A stretch of DNA of 64,000 bases from DASXRU01 sp034665305 (GCA_034665305.1 JAXDFZ010000008.1:62001-126000), one strand, 5' to 3'. Shown: positions 54,504 through 63,867, numbered from the stretch's first letter. Translations and numbers: made by a program. Notes: generated by a model from the letters alone, not told the origin.

Positions 54504-55568
54504 ATGTTTCGATCAAACGGATTACGCAGGGCGCTTGTTCTCTCAATCATAGTTCTAGCGGGCTTTTCATCAGTTGCTTACGGGCAGAAGTCCGCCGGCC
54601 CGTCTTTGCCGCAAGGCACCCCGGTGACGTGGCGCGATCCCGGCGACCTTTCCAAGCGCGACCTGCGCTTTGGTCCCGGCGCCGCTGAATTGGCGCCACT
54701 TGCCCCGTTCACTTTTGTGGCAGAAGTTAAGACGGGCGCCTCTCCCAAGTTCAAAGTTAAAGACGCGCGCGGTATCGTTTGGTCCGTGAAGATGGGCGAA
54801 GAGGCACAGGCAGAAACCGTTGCTACGCGGCTTATCTGGGCCATGGGTTACTTCGCGGATGAAGCTTATTACTTTGACCGTGTCGAGATTCCGAATCTGC
54901 CGCGTCTGGCACGCGGACAAAATTTTGTGGAAGGCTCAAACATCGTGCGCGGCGCACGTTTCGAACCACGGCGCAAAGACGTGCAGCGCGGCGCAACCTG
55001 GGACTGGCTCGACAATCCATTTGTGGGCCAGCGGGAATTCAATGGTCTCAAGGTGATGATGGTGCTGCTGGCCAACTATGACACCCGTTTGGATAACAAT
55101 CAGGTCTACACCGTGCGTAATCCGGAAAACGGTGAATGGGAAGCACGTTACGTGGTGGCGGACATCGGTGCTACGCTCGGTCGGGTCGGCGGTTTGGGCG
55201 GCAAGCGGGTAAAGAACTCGCTGGTAGACTTTCGCGCGGGCAAGTTCGTCTTGGGAGTTGAGAAGGGCATGGTCAACTTTGACTACAGCACAAAGCCGAA
55301 GGGCGCCGGAGCACTTGCTTCATTCTTCAGTCCGGGATACGGCAAGCGGCAGGCCAACAAAGAGAAAGCCATGCGCAGTGTGCCCGTGGAAGATGCGCGT
55401 TGGATAGGTTCGATGCTTTCGAGTCTGACCGACGAACAACTACGAGATGCGTTTCGCGCCGCGAGCTACGACCAGGCAACAATGGAAGGCTTCGTTGCGG
55501 TATTACGCTCGCGGATTAACGAGCTGAAGGAACTGCCATCGGCGAGCCAGGTGGCGGTAAGTCAGTGA
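54504..55568 (+). CDS. Exported protein with kinase-like (HipA/PI3K-like) motifs, 354 aa
   Basis: Signal peptide (LVLSIIVLAGFSSVAYGQ). Residues in order match a kinase-like fold: Lys96 in WSVKMGEE, Glu104 in AQAETVATRL, a catalytic-loop-like NYDTRLDNN (Asp193, Asn198/199) and a metal-binding-like VADIGATLG (Asp220). Similar spacing occurs in HipA- and PI3/4K-type kinases and secreted Fam20-like ones. I cannot align it, so this is a candidate only. ATG has a strong AGGAGG. A dual-specificity phosphatase gene follows after a period-7 array, so an exported kinase-phosphatase pair is possible. Confidence 0.6.
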   Translation: MFRSNGLRRALVLSIIVLAGFSSVAYGQKSAGPSLPQGTPVTWRDPGDLSKRDLRFGPGAAELAPLAPFTFVAEVKTGASPKFKVKDARGIVWSVKMGEEAQAETVATRLIWAMGYFADEAYYFDRVEIPNLPRLARGQNFVEGSNIVRGARFEPRRKDVQRGATWDWLDNPFVGQREFNGLKVMMVLLANYDTRLDNNQVYTVRNPENGEWEARYVVADIGATLGRVGGLGGKRVKNSLVDFRAGKFVLGVEKGMVNFDYSTKPKGAGALASFFSPGYGKRQANKEKAMRSVPVEDARWIGSMLSSLTDEQLRDAFRAASYDQATMEGFVAVLRSRINELKELPSASQVAVSQ

Positions 55569-55569
55569 G

Positions 55570-55725
55570 CGGTGGGCAGTGGGCAGTGGGCAGTGGGCGG
55601 TGGGCAGTGGGCGGTGGGCAGTGGGCAGTAAACCGTGAACCGTTAACCGTGAACCGTGAACCGTGAAAAGTGGACTGGCAAAGATTATTCTGCCCACTGC
55701 CCACTGCCCACTGCCCACTGTTCCC
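55570..55725. repeat. Period-7 arrays with two unit types
   Basis: gtgggca units (about nine, 55571-55628), then gaaccgt units (about five, 55629-55667), then tgcccac units (four, 55690-55720) complementary to the first. It begins at the stop codon of the kinase-like gene. Confidence 0.92.
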
Positions 55726-55747
55726 GGTTCCCGAGGCAAGAAAGAAA

Positions 55748-56329
55748 ATGACTACACCTAACAACCCACTCCGCGGTCTCCGCCAACTCCTCGTAGCCAT
55801 AGCGGCGATGCTGGCCCTCACCGGCATGGCCCTCTCGCTGACGCACAGCAAAGAGTCGGCCGGAAGCATCAAGAACTTCGGCAAGGTGAATGAGAACTAT
55901 TACCGCGGTTCACAGCCGCGTATTTCAGAATATGCCCAGTTGAAGTCACTCGGGATCAAAACGGTGATTGACTTGCGAAAGGACAGCGAACCGGAAGAGC
56001 CGGCTCGTGTGCGCGAACTGGGAATGCAGTATTTCAACATTCCTCTGAAGGCGAGCGTGGCCGCGAATGAGGAACAGACCGCGTACTTTCTGAAACTGGC
56101 GAACGATCCTGCCAACTGGCCCGTGTACGTGCACTGCAAAGGCGGCCGTCATCGCACCGGAGCACTGACTGCCATCTATCGCATCACTCATGACGGATGG
56201 ACGGCCGCCCAGGCGTACGAAGAAATGAAGCAATATGATTTCAACAGCGGCCTCTTCGGCGGACCATCAGCACAGAAGAGATTTGTGTATTCGTTTTACG
56301 AACAGCACGCGTCTTCGGGAAGGCCATAG
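55748..56329 (+). CDS. Membrane-anchored dual-specificity phosphatase, 193 aa
   Basis: N-terminal hydrophobic anchor (~11-31, LRQLLVAIAAMLALTGMALS). Phosphatase domain at ~45-180: NYYRGSQP and TVIDLRKDSE, then the Cx5R signature in HCKGGRHRTG with Cys130 and Arg136. This matches exported/anchored DSP or tyrosine phosphatase-like proteins (PTP/DSP superfamily), with the active site outside the cytoplasm. I chose ATG 55748; the longer frame from 55670 runs through the repeat array. Upstream kinase-like gene suggests a paired reversible modification; inferred. Confidence 0.88.
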   Translation: MTTPNNPLRGLRQLLVAIAAMLALTGMALSLTHSKESAGSIKNFGKVNENYYRGSQPRISEYAQLKSLGIKTVIDLRKDSEPEEPARVRELGMQYFNIPLKASVAANEEQTAYFLKLANDPANWPVYVHCKGGRHRTGALTAIYRITHDGWTAAQAYEEMKQYDFNSGLFGGPSAQKRFVYSFYEQHASSGRP

Positions 56330-56333
56330 GAAA

Positions 56334-56474
56334 GCCCGCAAAAGCGGGCGGCATAAACTGCATTTCCGTTAGCAATTGTTTCGGGCTATCCGGCCTTCCA
56401 GGGCTAACACGCATTTCTATCTCTTTACCCATACCTAGCGCTGTGGCCTCCGGATATCGCCGCCCGCTTCGCGG
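56334..56474. repeat. ~140-bp palindromic element (copy 2 of 3)
   Basis: Begins with hairpin gcccgcaaaagcgggc (56334-56349) and ends ggatatcgccgcccgcttcgcgg (split by text; 56451-56473), similar to the elements at 38897 and 59892. The remaining gap to 56734 shows nothing else clear except the AGGGGGG ribosome site at the right end. Confidence 0.7.
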
Positions 56475-56734
56475 TCTTCTCGCGCACCAACTTCGGCTTG
56501 ATGCATGCGCCGCTCGCTGGGGAGCCGGTAAAACCATTTTTAAACTTTCTGCCGCCTGCCCCTGCTGTCTGCCGTCTTCCCCACCGGCTTGTAGCATTTT
56601 CGGTTGGGCCTTCTCGGTCTCTCGTTCGCTTATCGAACGACAGTTCCTAAATCTCTCGCGATAGTTGGCGGCACTGGTATTGCCTGCGTGTCCAGTTCCG
56701 CGATCACTACTCAATCATCTAACAGGGGGGAATA

Positions 56735-57343
56735 ATGAAGACCACTGCTTTGAACACCAGCCATGTGACGGAATTGCTCTACCAGGCACTCGAAACAGAA
56801 AAGGGCGGCGTACAAATCTACACCACCGCATTGCGCTGCGCCTTGAACGAAGATTTGAAAGAGGAGTGGACCAAATACCTTGCGCAGACCAAAGAGCACG
56901 TTCAAGTTGTTTCTGAAATCCTCAAAGCCATGAACCTGGATCCGGAAACCGAAACGCCGGGACGGAAGATTGTTCGTCACCTCGGTGATTCCCTCGTCCA
57001 GGCGATGGAAATGGCACTGCGGGGCCCGGACCTCGCCGCAGCGCAGATAGTCGCCGCTGAGTGTGTGACGCTGGCTGAAACCAAGGACCATTTGAACTGG
57101 GGCCTGATTGGCGAAGTCGCGAAAAACTCAACTGGCGATGCTGCAACTGCCTTGAAGCGAGCCCATGATCAAGTTGAGCCCGAAGAGGATGAACATCTGT
57201 ATCACACCGCTGGTTGGACTCGTGAGCTTTGGATCGAAGCGCTGGGAATGCCGGCCGTCCTGCCGCCGCCCGAGGAAGAGCAGGATGTGGAGACGGCGAT
57301 CGAAGCGGCGCAAGCAAAGAAGTCCCGGGCAAAGAACGCCTAG
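56735..57343 (+). CDS. Ferritin-like four-helix protein, 202 aa
   Basis: Helical protein with spaced Glu/His sites typical of ferritin-like or DUF892-like folds: LETEKGGVQIY (~20), EHVQVVSEIL (~55), LAETKDHLNWG (~117) and EPEEDEHLYH (~151). No signal peptide; C-terminal Lys/Ala tail. The strong site (AGGGGGGAATAATG) suggests high expression. It lies 185 bp before the catalase gene and may join it in peroxide defence by binding iron. The exact subfamily is uncertain. Confidence 0.78.
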   Translation: MKTTALNTSHVTELLYQALETEKGGVQIYTTALRCALNEDLKEEWTKYLAQTKEHVQVVSEILKAMNLDPETETPGRKIVRHLGDSLVQAMEMALRGPDLAAAQIVAAECVTLAETKDHLNWGLIGEVAKNSTGDAATALKRAHDQVEPEEDEHLYHTAGWTRELWIEALGMPAVLPPPEEEQDVETAIEAAQAKKSRAKNA

Positions 57344-57528
57344 CGGTTTCTCTCAGTCTCAGGTTGATAGCACCGCAGCTCATGGCGCTGCGATTTCCGA
57401 TCACTCTATTCATTATTTGAACGGTTTCACCGATAAACCGTTCCCAAGTGTTCTAAACATGGCTCCGACCACTGGCTACTCTTTCGCAGCCTGGCTGGAC
57501 TTTAATACCATCAACGCACCGAGGAGAA

Positions 57529-59835
57529 ATGATGACTACGAGGAAAACAAGCAAAGGTAAAAGCAAACCTGTTGCGAGCCAGGCTGCGAGCAAAGCGGCG
57601 CACAAAGCTTCCGTCAAGGCTAGCGCCCAACAAGACGCGGGTCGTCGCGACGCCAAGCTCGATGCGCGAAACAACGATGCCAAGATTGATGACCTGCAAA
57701 AGAACACCGAAGACAGTGGCGGCGAATTTCTTACGACCAATCAGGGAGTTCGCATAAATGATAATCAGAATTCCCTGAAAGCGGGCGAGCGTGGTCCATC
57801 CCTGCTGGAAGACTTTATTCTGAGGGAGAAGATCACTCACTTTGATCACGAACGGATTCCGGAACGGGTGGTCCATGCTCGCGGTTCAGCGGCACATGGC
57901 TATTTTCAGGTTTATGAGCCGATGACCCAGTACACGAAAGCAGCCTTCCTTCAGGATCCATCGGTTAAGACTCCGGTTTTTGTGCGTTTCTCGACGGTCG
58001 CGGGTTCGCGGGGCTCGACCGATCTCGCGCGAGACGTGCGTGGCTTTGCCGTGAAGTTTTACACCCAGGAAGGGAACTTCGACATCGTCGGCAATAACAT
58101 CCCGGTGTTCTTTATTCAGGACGCGATGAAGTTTCCCGATCTGGTGCATGCCGTGAAGCCGGAACCGCACAACGAGATTCCGCAGGCGGCTTCGGCCCAC
58201 GACACTTTCTGGGATTTCATTTCCTTGATGCCGGAGTCGATGCACATGATCATGTGGGTCATGTCGGATCGAGCTATTCCCCGTAGCTTGCGGATGATGG
58301 AGGGGTTTGGCGTCCACACTTTCCGTCTTATCAATGAACGAGGAAAGTCGCGCTTTGTGAAGTTCCACTGGAAACCGTTGCTCGGCCTGCACAGCGTAGT
58401 TTGGGACGAGGCGCAAAAGATTTCGGGCAAGGATGCCGACTTTCACCGGCGCGATCTCTGGGAAGCAATTGAGAATGGCGACTTTCCCGAGTGGGAGTTC
58501 GGCGTGCAAATTGTCGAAGAAAAAGACGAGCACAAATTTAGCTTCGATTTGCTCGATCCCACGAAACTCATTCCCGAAGAACTTGTGCCGGTACAGCGCA
58601 TTGGCAAGTTGACGCTGAATCGCAACCCCGACAATTTCTTTGCGGAGACCGAACAGGTCGCTTTTCACGTGGGCAACATCGTGCCCGGAATCGACTTTAC
58701 CAACGATCCGTTGATGCAGGGCCGGCTCTTTTCGTATACCGACACACAGTTGATTCGGCTCGGCGGGCCAAACTTTCACGAGATACCAATTAACCGTCCG
58801 ATCGCGCCGGTGCACAACAACCAGCGCGATGGCTTCATGCGGCAAACCGTCAACCGCGGGCAGACGAGTTATGAGCCGAACACGCTGCGCGGTGGCTGTC
58901 CCTTCCAGGCGGGAGCGGACATGAGCGGCTTCACCAGTTTTGCCGAACGAATTGACGCACAGAAAATTCGCGCTCGCAGTGCTAGCTTCTTCGATCATTT
59001 TTCCCAGGCGACATTGTTCTTTAAAAGCCAATCAGCGCCCGAGCAAGGCCATATTGTTAGGGCGCTAACTTTCGAGCTGGGAAAGCTGGAGACGCCGGCG
59101 ATTCGCGAGCGCATGCTGGGTCTGCTGGCCCAGGTGGACAGCGGTCTGGCTAATGACGTGGCAGCGGGCCTTGGCCTGAAGGTACCCAAAAAACTCCCAC
59201 AACCTCTCAACATGAGCATCCCAGCGGATGGCGATCCGCGGCGGTTTCAACCGCGGCGGGTGGATCAGGGGATAGAGGTCTCACCGGCGTTAAGCATGGT
59301 CGACAATCCAAATTTCCCGAAGGATTCGATCAAGACACGCAAGGTAGCGGTACTGCTCGCGGACGGATTCGACGATGAAGCGGTCACCACCATGAGCAAG
59401 GCATTGTTGACGGCCGGAGCGATGCCGAAGACAGTAGCACCGCGGCTCGGAGTTGTGACGGGCGCCGGCGGCGAACAGTTGAAAGTTGATTGTAGTTTTC
59501 TTACCGGATCGTCGGTCTTGTTCGACGCGGTCTACGTCCCGGGAGGGGAAGCAAGCGTCGCGGCGCTGGTGCAGAAGGACGAAGCCCGGGAGTTTGTGCG
59601 GGAAGCTTACAAACACTGTAAAGCGATCGCGGCCAACGGAGAGGGAGTGGATTTCATCGCCAGCTCGCTGGTCGATCAGATTGCGGAAATCGCCGAAATC
59701 GCGGAACTTGAAAAGGTTGCTGAAGTTGAAGGAGTGGTGACGAGCCGTGATCGTGCAGGCGCCGGCGTCGCATCGGCATTCATTAAGGCCATAGCGAAAC
59801 ACCGGCATTGGGAACGGGAAGACAGTAGTGAATGA
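57529..59835 (+). CDS. katE: Large-subunit catalase (HPII/KatE type), 768 aa
   Basis: Breaks down hydrogen peroxide. Active-site His116 in VVHARGSAAHG, distal Asn in VGNNIPVFF (~189), and heme-ligand Tyr403 in LFSYTDTQ. The N-terminal ~60 residues are a Lys/Ala-rich tail. From ~590 on is the extra DJ-1/GATase-like domain (KVAVLLADGFDDE, LGVVTGAGGE, YVPGGEASV) that marks the large clade-2 catalases. Length 768 fits. Two adjacent ATGs (57529, 57532) are possible starts. A ferritin-like gene is just upstream, a useful pairing against Fenton chemistry. Confidence 0.96.
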   Translation: MMTTRKTSKGKSKPVASQAASKAAHKASVKASAQQDAGRRDAKLDARNNDAKIDDLQKNTEDSGGEFLTTNQGVRINDNQNSLKAGERGPSLLEDFILREKITHFDHERIPERVVHARGSAAHGYFQVYEPMTQYTKAAFLQDPSVKTPVFVRFSTVAGSRGSTDLARDVRGFAVKFYTQEGNFDIVGNNIPVFFIQDAMKFPDLVHAVKPEPHNEIPQAASAHDTFWDFISLMPESMHMIMWVMSDRAIPRSLRMMEGFGVHTFRLINERGKSRFVKFHWKPLLGLHSVVWDEAQKISGKDADFHRRDLWEAIENGDFPEWEFGVQIVEEKDEHKFSFDLLDPTKLIPEELVPVQRIGKLTLNRNPDNFFAETEQVAFHVGNIVPGIDFTNDPLMQGRLFSYTDTQLIRLGGPNFHEIPINRPIAPVHNNQRDGFMRQTVNRGQTSYEPNTLRGGCPFQAGADMSGFTSFAERIDAQKIRARSASFFDHFSQATLFFKSQSAPEQGHIVRALTFELGKLETPAIRERMLGLLAQVDSGLANDVAAGLGLKVPKKLPQPLNMSIPADGDPRRFQPRRVDQGIEVSPALSMVDNPNFPKDSIKTRKVAVLLADGFDDEAVTTMSKALLTAGAMPKTVAPRLGVVTGAGGEQLKVDCSFLTGSSVLFDAVYVPGGEASVAALVQKDEAREFVREAYKHCKAIAANGEGVDFIASSLVDQIAEIAEIAELEKVAEVEGVVTSRDRAGAGVASAFIKAIAKHRHWEREDSSE

Positions 59836-59891
59836 GACGGAAGAAGGGCCGCCCCATTCTCTGCAGCATGGGTCTGAAGTAAACGACTCAA

Positions 59892-60110
59892 CTAGTCGGC
59901 AAAGCCGACGGCCTATCAGTAGCCCACAGCGCGAGCTGTGGGATCCGATTCAATTTAGATCACGTAGCCCGCGAACGCGGGCTGCATAGAATGAAATCGA
60001 TCGGCGCCGTTGGTTCATTCGCCCTTTTAGGGCTTTCCTATGTATCCATCTTAGTACCCACAGCTTGCGCTGTGGGCTACGAGTATCGCCGCCCGCTCCC
60101 GCGGGCTGCT
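59892..60110. repeat. ~220-bp palindromic element (copy 3 of 3)
   Basis: Contains cagtagcccacagcgcgagc near the left, its complement (cccacagcttgcgctgtggg) near 60057-60080 and an internal hairpin cccgcgaacgcggg. It reaches the stop codon of the reductase gene and lies between two convergent genes, so it may act as a two-way terminator. Confidence 0.8.
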
Positions 60111-60657
60111 ATCGTTTTCCCGGCGGACGCTTCCCGCGGGGTTTACGGATCGCGTACTCCAACGAGACGATGCCGGTGGTCTCGTACAATTTGTGACCGA
60201 TCAGCTTTAACTTTGTTTGCGGCGCTGATGGCAGCACCAGCGGAATCCCTCCTCCAAGCAGCACGGGAATTACCGCTACTTCAATCGTGTCTACCAAACC
60301 TTCGTTGAGCAGGGAACTGAAAAGCGAACTACCTCCAAACAACCAGAGGTCCTTGCCCGGTTTCTTTCGTAGCGAGCTTACTGTCTTAGCTGAGTTCTCT
60401 GACAGGATGGTCACGTCAGGATAATCGCTCTGCTGCAGCGTGCGTGAGAAAACGAACATCTTCATCCCCGGTATCGCAGCATTTCTTGCGCGCAACATGA
60501 CTTCAAAGGTGCCACGACCTACCAGGAGCGTATCGAACTGGTTGAAGATTGATGCAAAGTCGATCTCCGGATCCATGATGATCCAATCCGCTTCGCCTTT
60601 GGGTCCGGCGATGTACCCGTCCAGACTTACTGCCACCCGATAACGCACTCGTCGCAT
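60109..60657 (-). CDS. RibD C-terminal/dihydrofolate reductase-like protein, 182 aa
   Basis: Single DHFR-like domain: RVAVSLDGYIAG at the N-terminus, ADWIIMDPEIDF and LLVGRGTFEVM, GKDLWLFGGSSLFSSLL with the NADPH loop, and EVAVIPVLLGGGIPL near the end. These are RibD-C type reductases of unknown substrate. I chose ATG 60657 since GGAGGTTGGG lies upstream; a TTG 27 bp earlier has none. The C-terminal tail is basic (KPRGKRPPGKR) and ends at the neighbouring repeat element. Convergent with katE. Confidence 0.88.
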   Translation of the reverse strand: MRRVRYRVAVSLDGYIAGPKGEADWIIMDPEIDFASIFNQFDTLLVGRGTFEVMLRARNAAIPGMKMFVFSRTLQQSDYPDVTILSENSAKTVSSLRKKPGKDLWLFGGSSLFSSLLNEGLVDTIEVAVIPVLLGGGIPLVLPSAPQTKLKLIGHKLYETTGIVSLEYAIRKPRGKRPPGKR

Positions 60658-60732
60658 CCCAACCTCCGAAATTCGTCTAGCCAACCCTCGTAGCGACCGC
60701 TATCGATGAAGAAATCATATCCGCGGTTGAAC

Positions 60733-61224
60733 TCAGCCCTCATAATCCACAAGCGGCGGCGCTTTGGGAACTTTGCTTTCATCAACACGATGGGCCTTAA
60801 CTGTGCGGCCGATGTCCTTGTTCGGTAGCAACATCAGATCGCCCTCCAGAGCGTCACCGGAAATCTGATACCGCCAGATTCCGTGCGTCTGTCGTCTTGT
60901 GAACTCGCAACTCAGCGTTCCCTTTGCCGCATCGTAATTGCAATCGAACTTGCCCATCGGCACCCGTTCTCCATTCAGGATCTTGTCCCCGTACAGAGTG
61001 ACGGTGTCGACCTTGCCCGGGACCGCAACGAAGCGATAAACGATCTCCTCGTTCTTGCAGGCAGGACGATTGCCGACGCAGACGGACTGGCCGGTCCAAG
61101 TCCCGTTGATGCCTTGCGTGGAAGCGCCAGTGTGCGGTGATTGTCTCGCAATGACAGTGGCGCAAGCTGCGGCGGCGAGTGTAATGATGGCTATTGAAAG
61201 TCCTTGCCGATAATTGCAAATCAT
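60733..61224 (-). CDS. Exported hypothetical protein, 163 aa
   Basis: N-terminal signal-like stretch (LSIAIITLAAAACATVIA); a lipobox-like AAAC is possible. The rest has NGTWTGQSVCVGNRPACKNEE, a beta-rich middle with paired Cys (CVGNRPAC, CNYDAAKGTLSC) and an ISGDALEGDLMLL segment, suggesting a small beta-barrel-like fold. No family recognised. A GGAGGG site precedes ATG 61224. It is divergent from the PIN-TRAM gene with a 181-bp gap. Confidence 0.65.
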   Translation of the reverse strand: MICNYRQGLSIAIITLAAAACATVIARQSPHTGASTQGINGTWTGQSVCVGNRPACKNEEIVYRFVAVPGKVDTVTLYGDKILNGERVPMGKFDCNYDAAKGTLSCEFTRRQTHGIWRYQISGDALEGDLMLLPNKDIGRTVKAHRVDESKVPKAPPLVDYEG

Positions 61225-61405
61225 GACTCAACCCTCCCTAAGGTTTTGGCGTTATTTTAGATGCCGCAGGATGTGCTTACAACAGGTTTAAGACGCCCTT
61301 CAAACAGAGGCTAAGATGGCAAGCATCTCGTTTTCAATCCTTTCCAGAAGCTTACCTAAAGCTTTTGGTGACGGCAGCAGCGGATGGTGCTAATATCGCC
61401 GCATT

Positions 61406-62515
61406 ATGCGCTTTGATATCGTACTTATCAGGCTTATTTTTACGGCGATTTTAGTTGGGGCGGGCTATGTGCTTCATCCCGTGCCGGGCCACCGATACAT
61501 TTCCGTTGTCGCTGCCGCCTTGATTGCCCTCGCTATCATTCTTTTTGAGCTGCGCATTCGGCGCGCCTCTCTGAAAACATTAATCGGAGCGGCCGTCGGA
61601 TCGATCATGGGCATCGTCGGGGCGTTCCTGATTGGCTCTTTGATCAGCAGCCAGGAATCGATCGCGGTAGCGCCGGAAACGAAAACCTTCCTTACGCTGA
61701 CGCTGACGTTCTTTATGGCGTATGTCGGGCTGATGGTGGGCGCCGCAAAGGGCGACTATCTGGAGTTGTCGGCTCTGGGCGGAATTTTTAGTGACAAGAC
61801 AGCGCGTCGCGATCTGAAGATCCTCGACACTTCCGTCATCATCGATGGCCGCATCGCCGATGTCGCGGAGACTGGTTTCCTGACGGGGACGCTCGTGATA
61901 CCGCAGTTCATTCTGCGTGAGCTGCAGCAGGTTGCCGATTCTCCCGATTCGTCGAAACGACAACGCGGCCGGCGCGGGTTGGATATGTTGCACCGGTTGC
62001 AGAATAACAACTCCCTCGACATTCAAATCGTAGAAACTGACTTTCCGGCGGTTCGCGAAGTAGATCTGAAACTGATCGAGCTGGGCAAGCAACTGGATGC
62101 GGTGATTGTTACCAACGACTTCAATCTGAACAAAGTGTCGCAGTTGCGCGGCGTGAATGTGCTGAACATTAACGAGCTGGCCAACGCTCTCAAACCGGTC
62201 GTGCTTCCCGGCGAAGCGATGCGCGTTTTTATTTTGAAGGAAGGCAAAGAGTACAACCAGGGCGTCGCCTATCTGGATGACGGCACCATGGTCGTAGTCG
62301 ACAACGCGCGCCGCCTGATCGGACGCAACGCTGATATCTCAGTTACCAGCGTCCTGCAGACGACTGCCGGCAAAATGATCTTCGGCCGCATTTGGGAAGA
62401 AACGATTGAATCCGCCGGCAATGGTGAACAGCGCGCGAATGGCACGCGCCGCCCGTTGCGCGAAGTTCGTCCCGCCCCCCTTCTGACTCGCATTACCGAT
62501 CAAACTGAACCGTAA
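61406..62515 (+). CDS. Membrane PIN-TRAM protein (YacL-like), 369 aa
   Basis: Four membrane segments (~5-22, 29-46, 55-78, 90-107), then a PIN nuclease-like domain (~133-255) with acidic sites in LDTSVIIDG, RELQQVADS and VIVTNDFNL, and a TRAM RNA-binding domain (~270-325, GVAYLDDGTMVVVDNARR). YacL-like proteins sit next to ispD/ispF in many bacteria, as here (5 bp before ispD). RNA or peptidoglycan-related roles have been proposed; not shown. The start ATG has no strong site. Confidence 0.92.
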   Translation: MRFDIVLIRLIFTAILVGAGYVLHPVPGHRYISVVAAALIALAIILFELRIRRASLKTLIGAAVGSIMGIVGAFLIGSLISSQESIAVAPETKTFLTLTLTFFMAYVGLMVGAAKGDYLELSALGGIFSDKTARRDLKILDTSVIIDGRIADVAETGFLTGTLVIPQFILRELQQVADSPDSSKRQRGRRGLDMLHRLQNNNSLDIQIVETDFPAVREVDLKLIELGKQLDAVIVTNDFNLNKVSQLRGVNVLNINELANALKPVVLPGEAMRVFILKEGKEYNQGVAYLDDGTMVVVDNARRLIGRNADISVTSVLQTTAGKMIFGRIWEETIESAGNGEQRANGTRRPLREVRPAPLLTRITDQTEP

Positions 62516-62519
62516 GCAG

Positions 62520-63227
62520 ATGAATGTTGCCATTATTGCCGCGGCCGGCCAGGGTGTCCGAATGGGCAGCAAGCGGGCCAAGCAGTTTTTGGAACTCGAC
62601 GGCATACCCGTCATCATTCATACGTTGCAGCGTTTCCAGGATTGCGCCGACATCCATGAAGTGGTGGTGGTGCTTCCTGAAAAAGACGTGAAGCGTTTTC
62701 GAGCGCTGGCGCGCAAACACGGGTTGACCAAGGTGGCGAGCTGTATTGCCGGGGGTAAAACGCGGGGCCAGTCAGTTAAGCTTGGCTTCGACTCGATTTC
62801 CCCGCATGTCTCGATCGTGGCCGTGCATGATGGCGTTCGGCCCTTTGTTACGCCGGCCGAGATATCGAAAACAATCAAGACAGCGCGGCGAGCCCGAGCG
62901 GCGATTCTGGTGGCGGCAGTTACGGACACCATCAAAGTTCTCGATAAAGGATCAGTTTCCTTTACACCGCTGCGGGCGCAGCTGCGACGAGCGCTTACTC
63001 CGCAATGTTTTCATTATCAAACCCTTCGCGAGGCCTTTAAGGATCCGGCCTGGAGGAGAAACTCAGAACGTTTTACCGATGAGGCCATGTTAGTGGAGCA
63101 GAGCGTGAAGGTAGCAGTTGTCGAGGGCAATGCGCGCAACATCAAAATTACGACCCCCGAAGACCTTGTCATGGCGGAAGTCATCCTGAAAAGAGATCGC
63201 GAGTTCAGAATCAATAGGGCAAAGTAG
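62520..63227 (+). CDS. ispD: 2-C-methyl-D-erythritol 4-phosphate cytidylyltransferase
   Basis: Third step of the MEP isoprenoid pathway. The N-terminal AAAGQGVRMGSKRAKQF is the CTP-binding loop with conserved Arg and Lys; VAVHDGVRPFVTPAEI is the metal/substrate segment; KITTPEDLVMAE lies near the end. Length 235 is normal. It starts 5 bp after the PIN-TRAM stop, so they are co-translated; ispF follows after 106 bp of period-7 repeat. Confidence 0.96.
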   Translation: MNVAIIAAAGQGVRMGSKRAKQFLELDGIPVIIHTLQRFQDCADIHEVVVVLPEKDVKRFRALARKHGLTKVASCIAGGKTRGQSVKLGFDSISPHVSIVAVHDGVRPFVTPAEISKTIKTARRARAAILVAAVTDTIKVLDKGSVSFTPLRAQLRRALTPQCFHYQTLREAFKDPAWRRNSERFTDEAMLVEQSVKVAVVEGNARNIKITTPEDLVMAEVILKRDREFRINRAK

Positions 63228-63325
63228 TTTCGGGTTTCGAGTTTCGAGTTTCGGGTTCGGAAATACGGCTCACGGTTAACGTTCTGAACTCGAAACTCGA
63301 AACTCGAAACTCGAAACTCGAAACC
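63228..63325. repeat. Period-7 array between ispD and ispF
   Basis: Left arm of gtttcga-type units (63228-63263) and right arm of five actcgaa units (63287-63322) are complementary; spacer ~25 bp. The right arm ends ~10 bp before the ispF start codon. Confidence 0.92.
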
Positions 63326-63333
63326 GGAATTCT

Positions 63334-63867
63334 ATGCTCCGCATTGGTATCGGCCACGACACACATCGTTTGGTAGAGGCCCGGCCATTAATACTTGGCG
63401 GAGTCGCTATCCCTTCGGATCGCGGCGCCGAGGGCCACTCTGATGGCGACGCGCTGTCGCACGCGATCGCCGACGCAATTCTCGGCGCGCTGTGCGAAGG
63501 AGATTTGGGCACGCATTTTCCCGACAGTAATCCGCAATGGAAAGATGCCGACAGCCTGCAGTTGCTGGCCCACGTGAATCAGCACGCAGTAGAGCGGGGT
63601 TTTGGCATTGTGAATATTGACAGCAACGTTTTGCTGGAGCGGCCTCGCCTGCGCGATCATGTGGATGCCATGCGCGAGCAGTTAGCGAAGGCGCTGGCCG
63701 TGGAAACATCGTGCGTTAGTATCAAGGCAAAGACGGGTGAAGGATTGGATGCTGTGGGACGCGGCGAAGCCGTTACGGCCCAGGCGATTGTCTTGTTGGC
63801 CCCGCTGAGTTGGTTGCCCAATGTGTCGGAACCGCCTGCGGTAGCGGACGTACCGATTGCGGAATGA
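63334..63867 (+). CDS. ispF: 2-C-methyl-D-erythritol 2,4-cyclodiphosphate synthase
   Basis: Fifth step of the MEP pathway. GIGHDTHRL gives metal ligands Asp9 and His11; GHSDGDALSHAIADA holds the third His; FPDSNPQWKDADS and VSIKAKTGEGLDAVGRGEAV are conserved in the family. The homologous core ends near LLAP; the last ~18 residues (from ~160, SEPPAVADV) are encoded partly by a repeat arm (63827-63850). Translation likely starts at ATG 63334, with only a weak site left by the adjacent array. Confidence 0.96.
   Translation: MLRIGIGHDTHRLVEARPLILGGVAIPSDRGAEGHSDGDALSHAIADAILGALCEGDLGTHFPDSNPQWKDADSLQLLAHVNQHAVERGFGIVNIDSNVLLERPRLRDHVDAMREQLAKALAVETSCVSIKAKTGEGLDAVGRGEAVTAQAIVLLAPLSWLPNVSEPPAVADVPIAE

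Noticed and set aside
57886..59031. 381-codon minus-strand frame
   Set aside because: Antisense to the firmly identified catalase; no family features or ribosome site.
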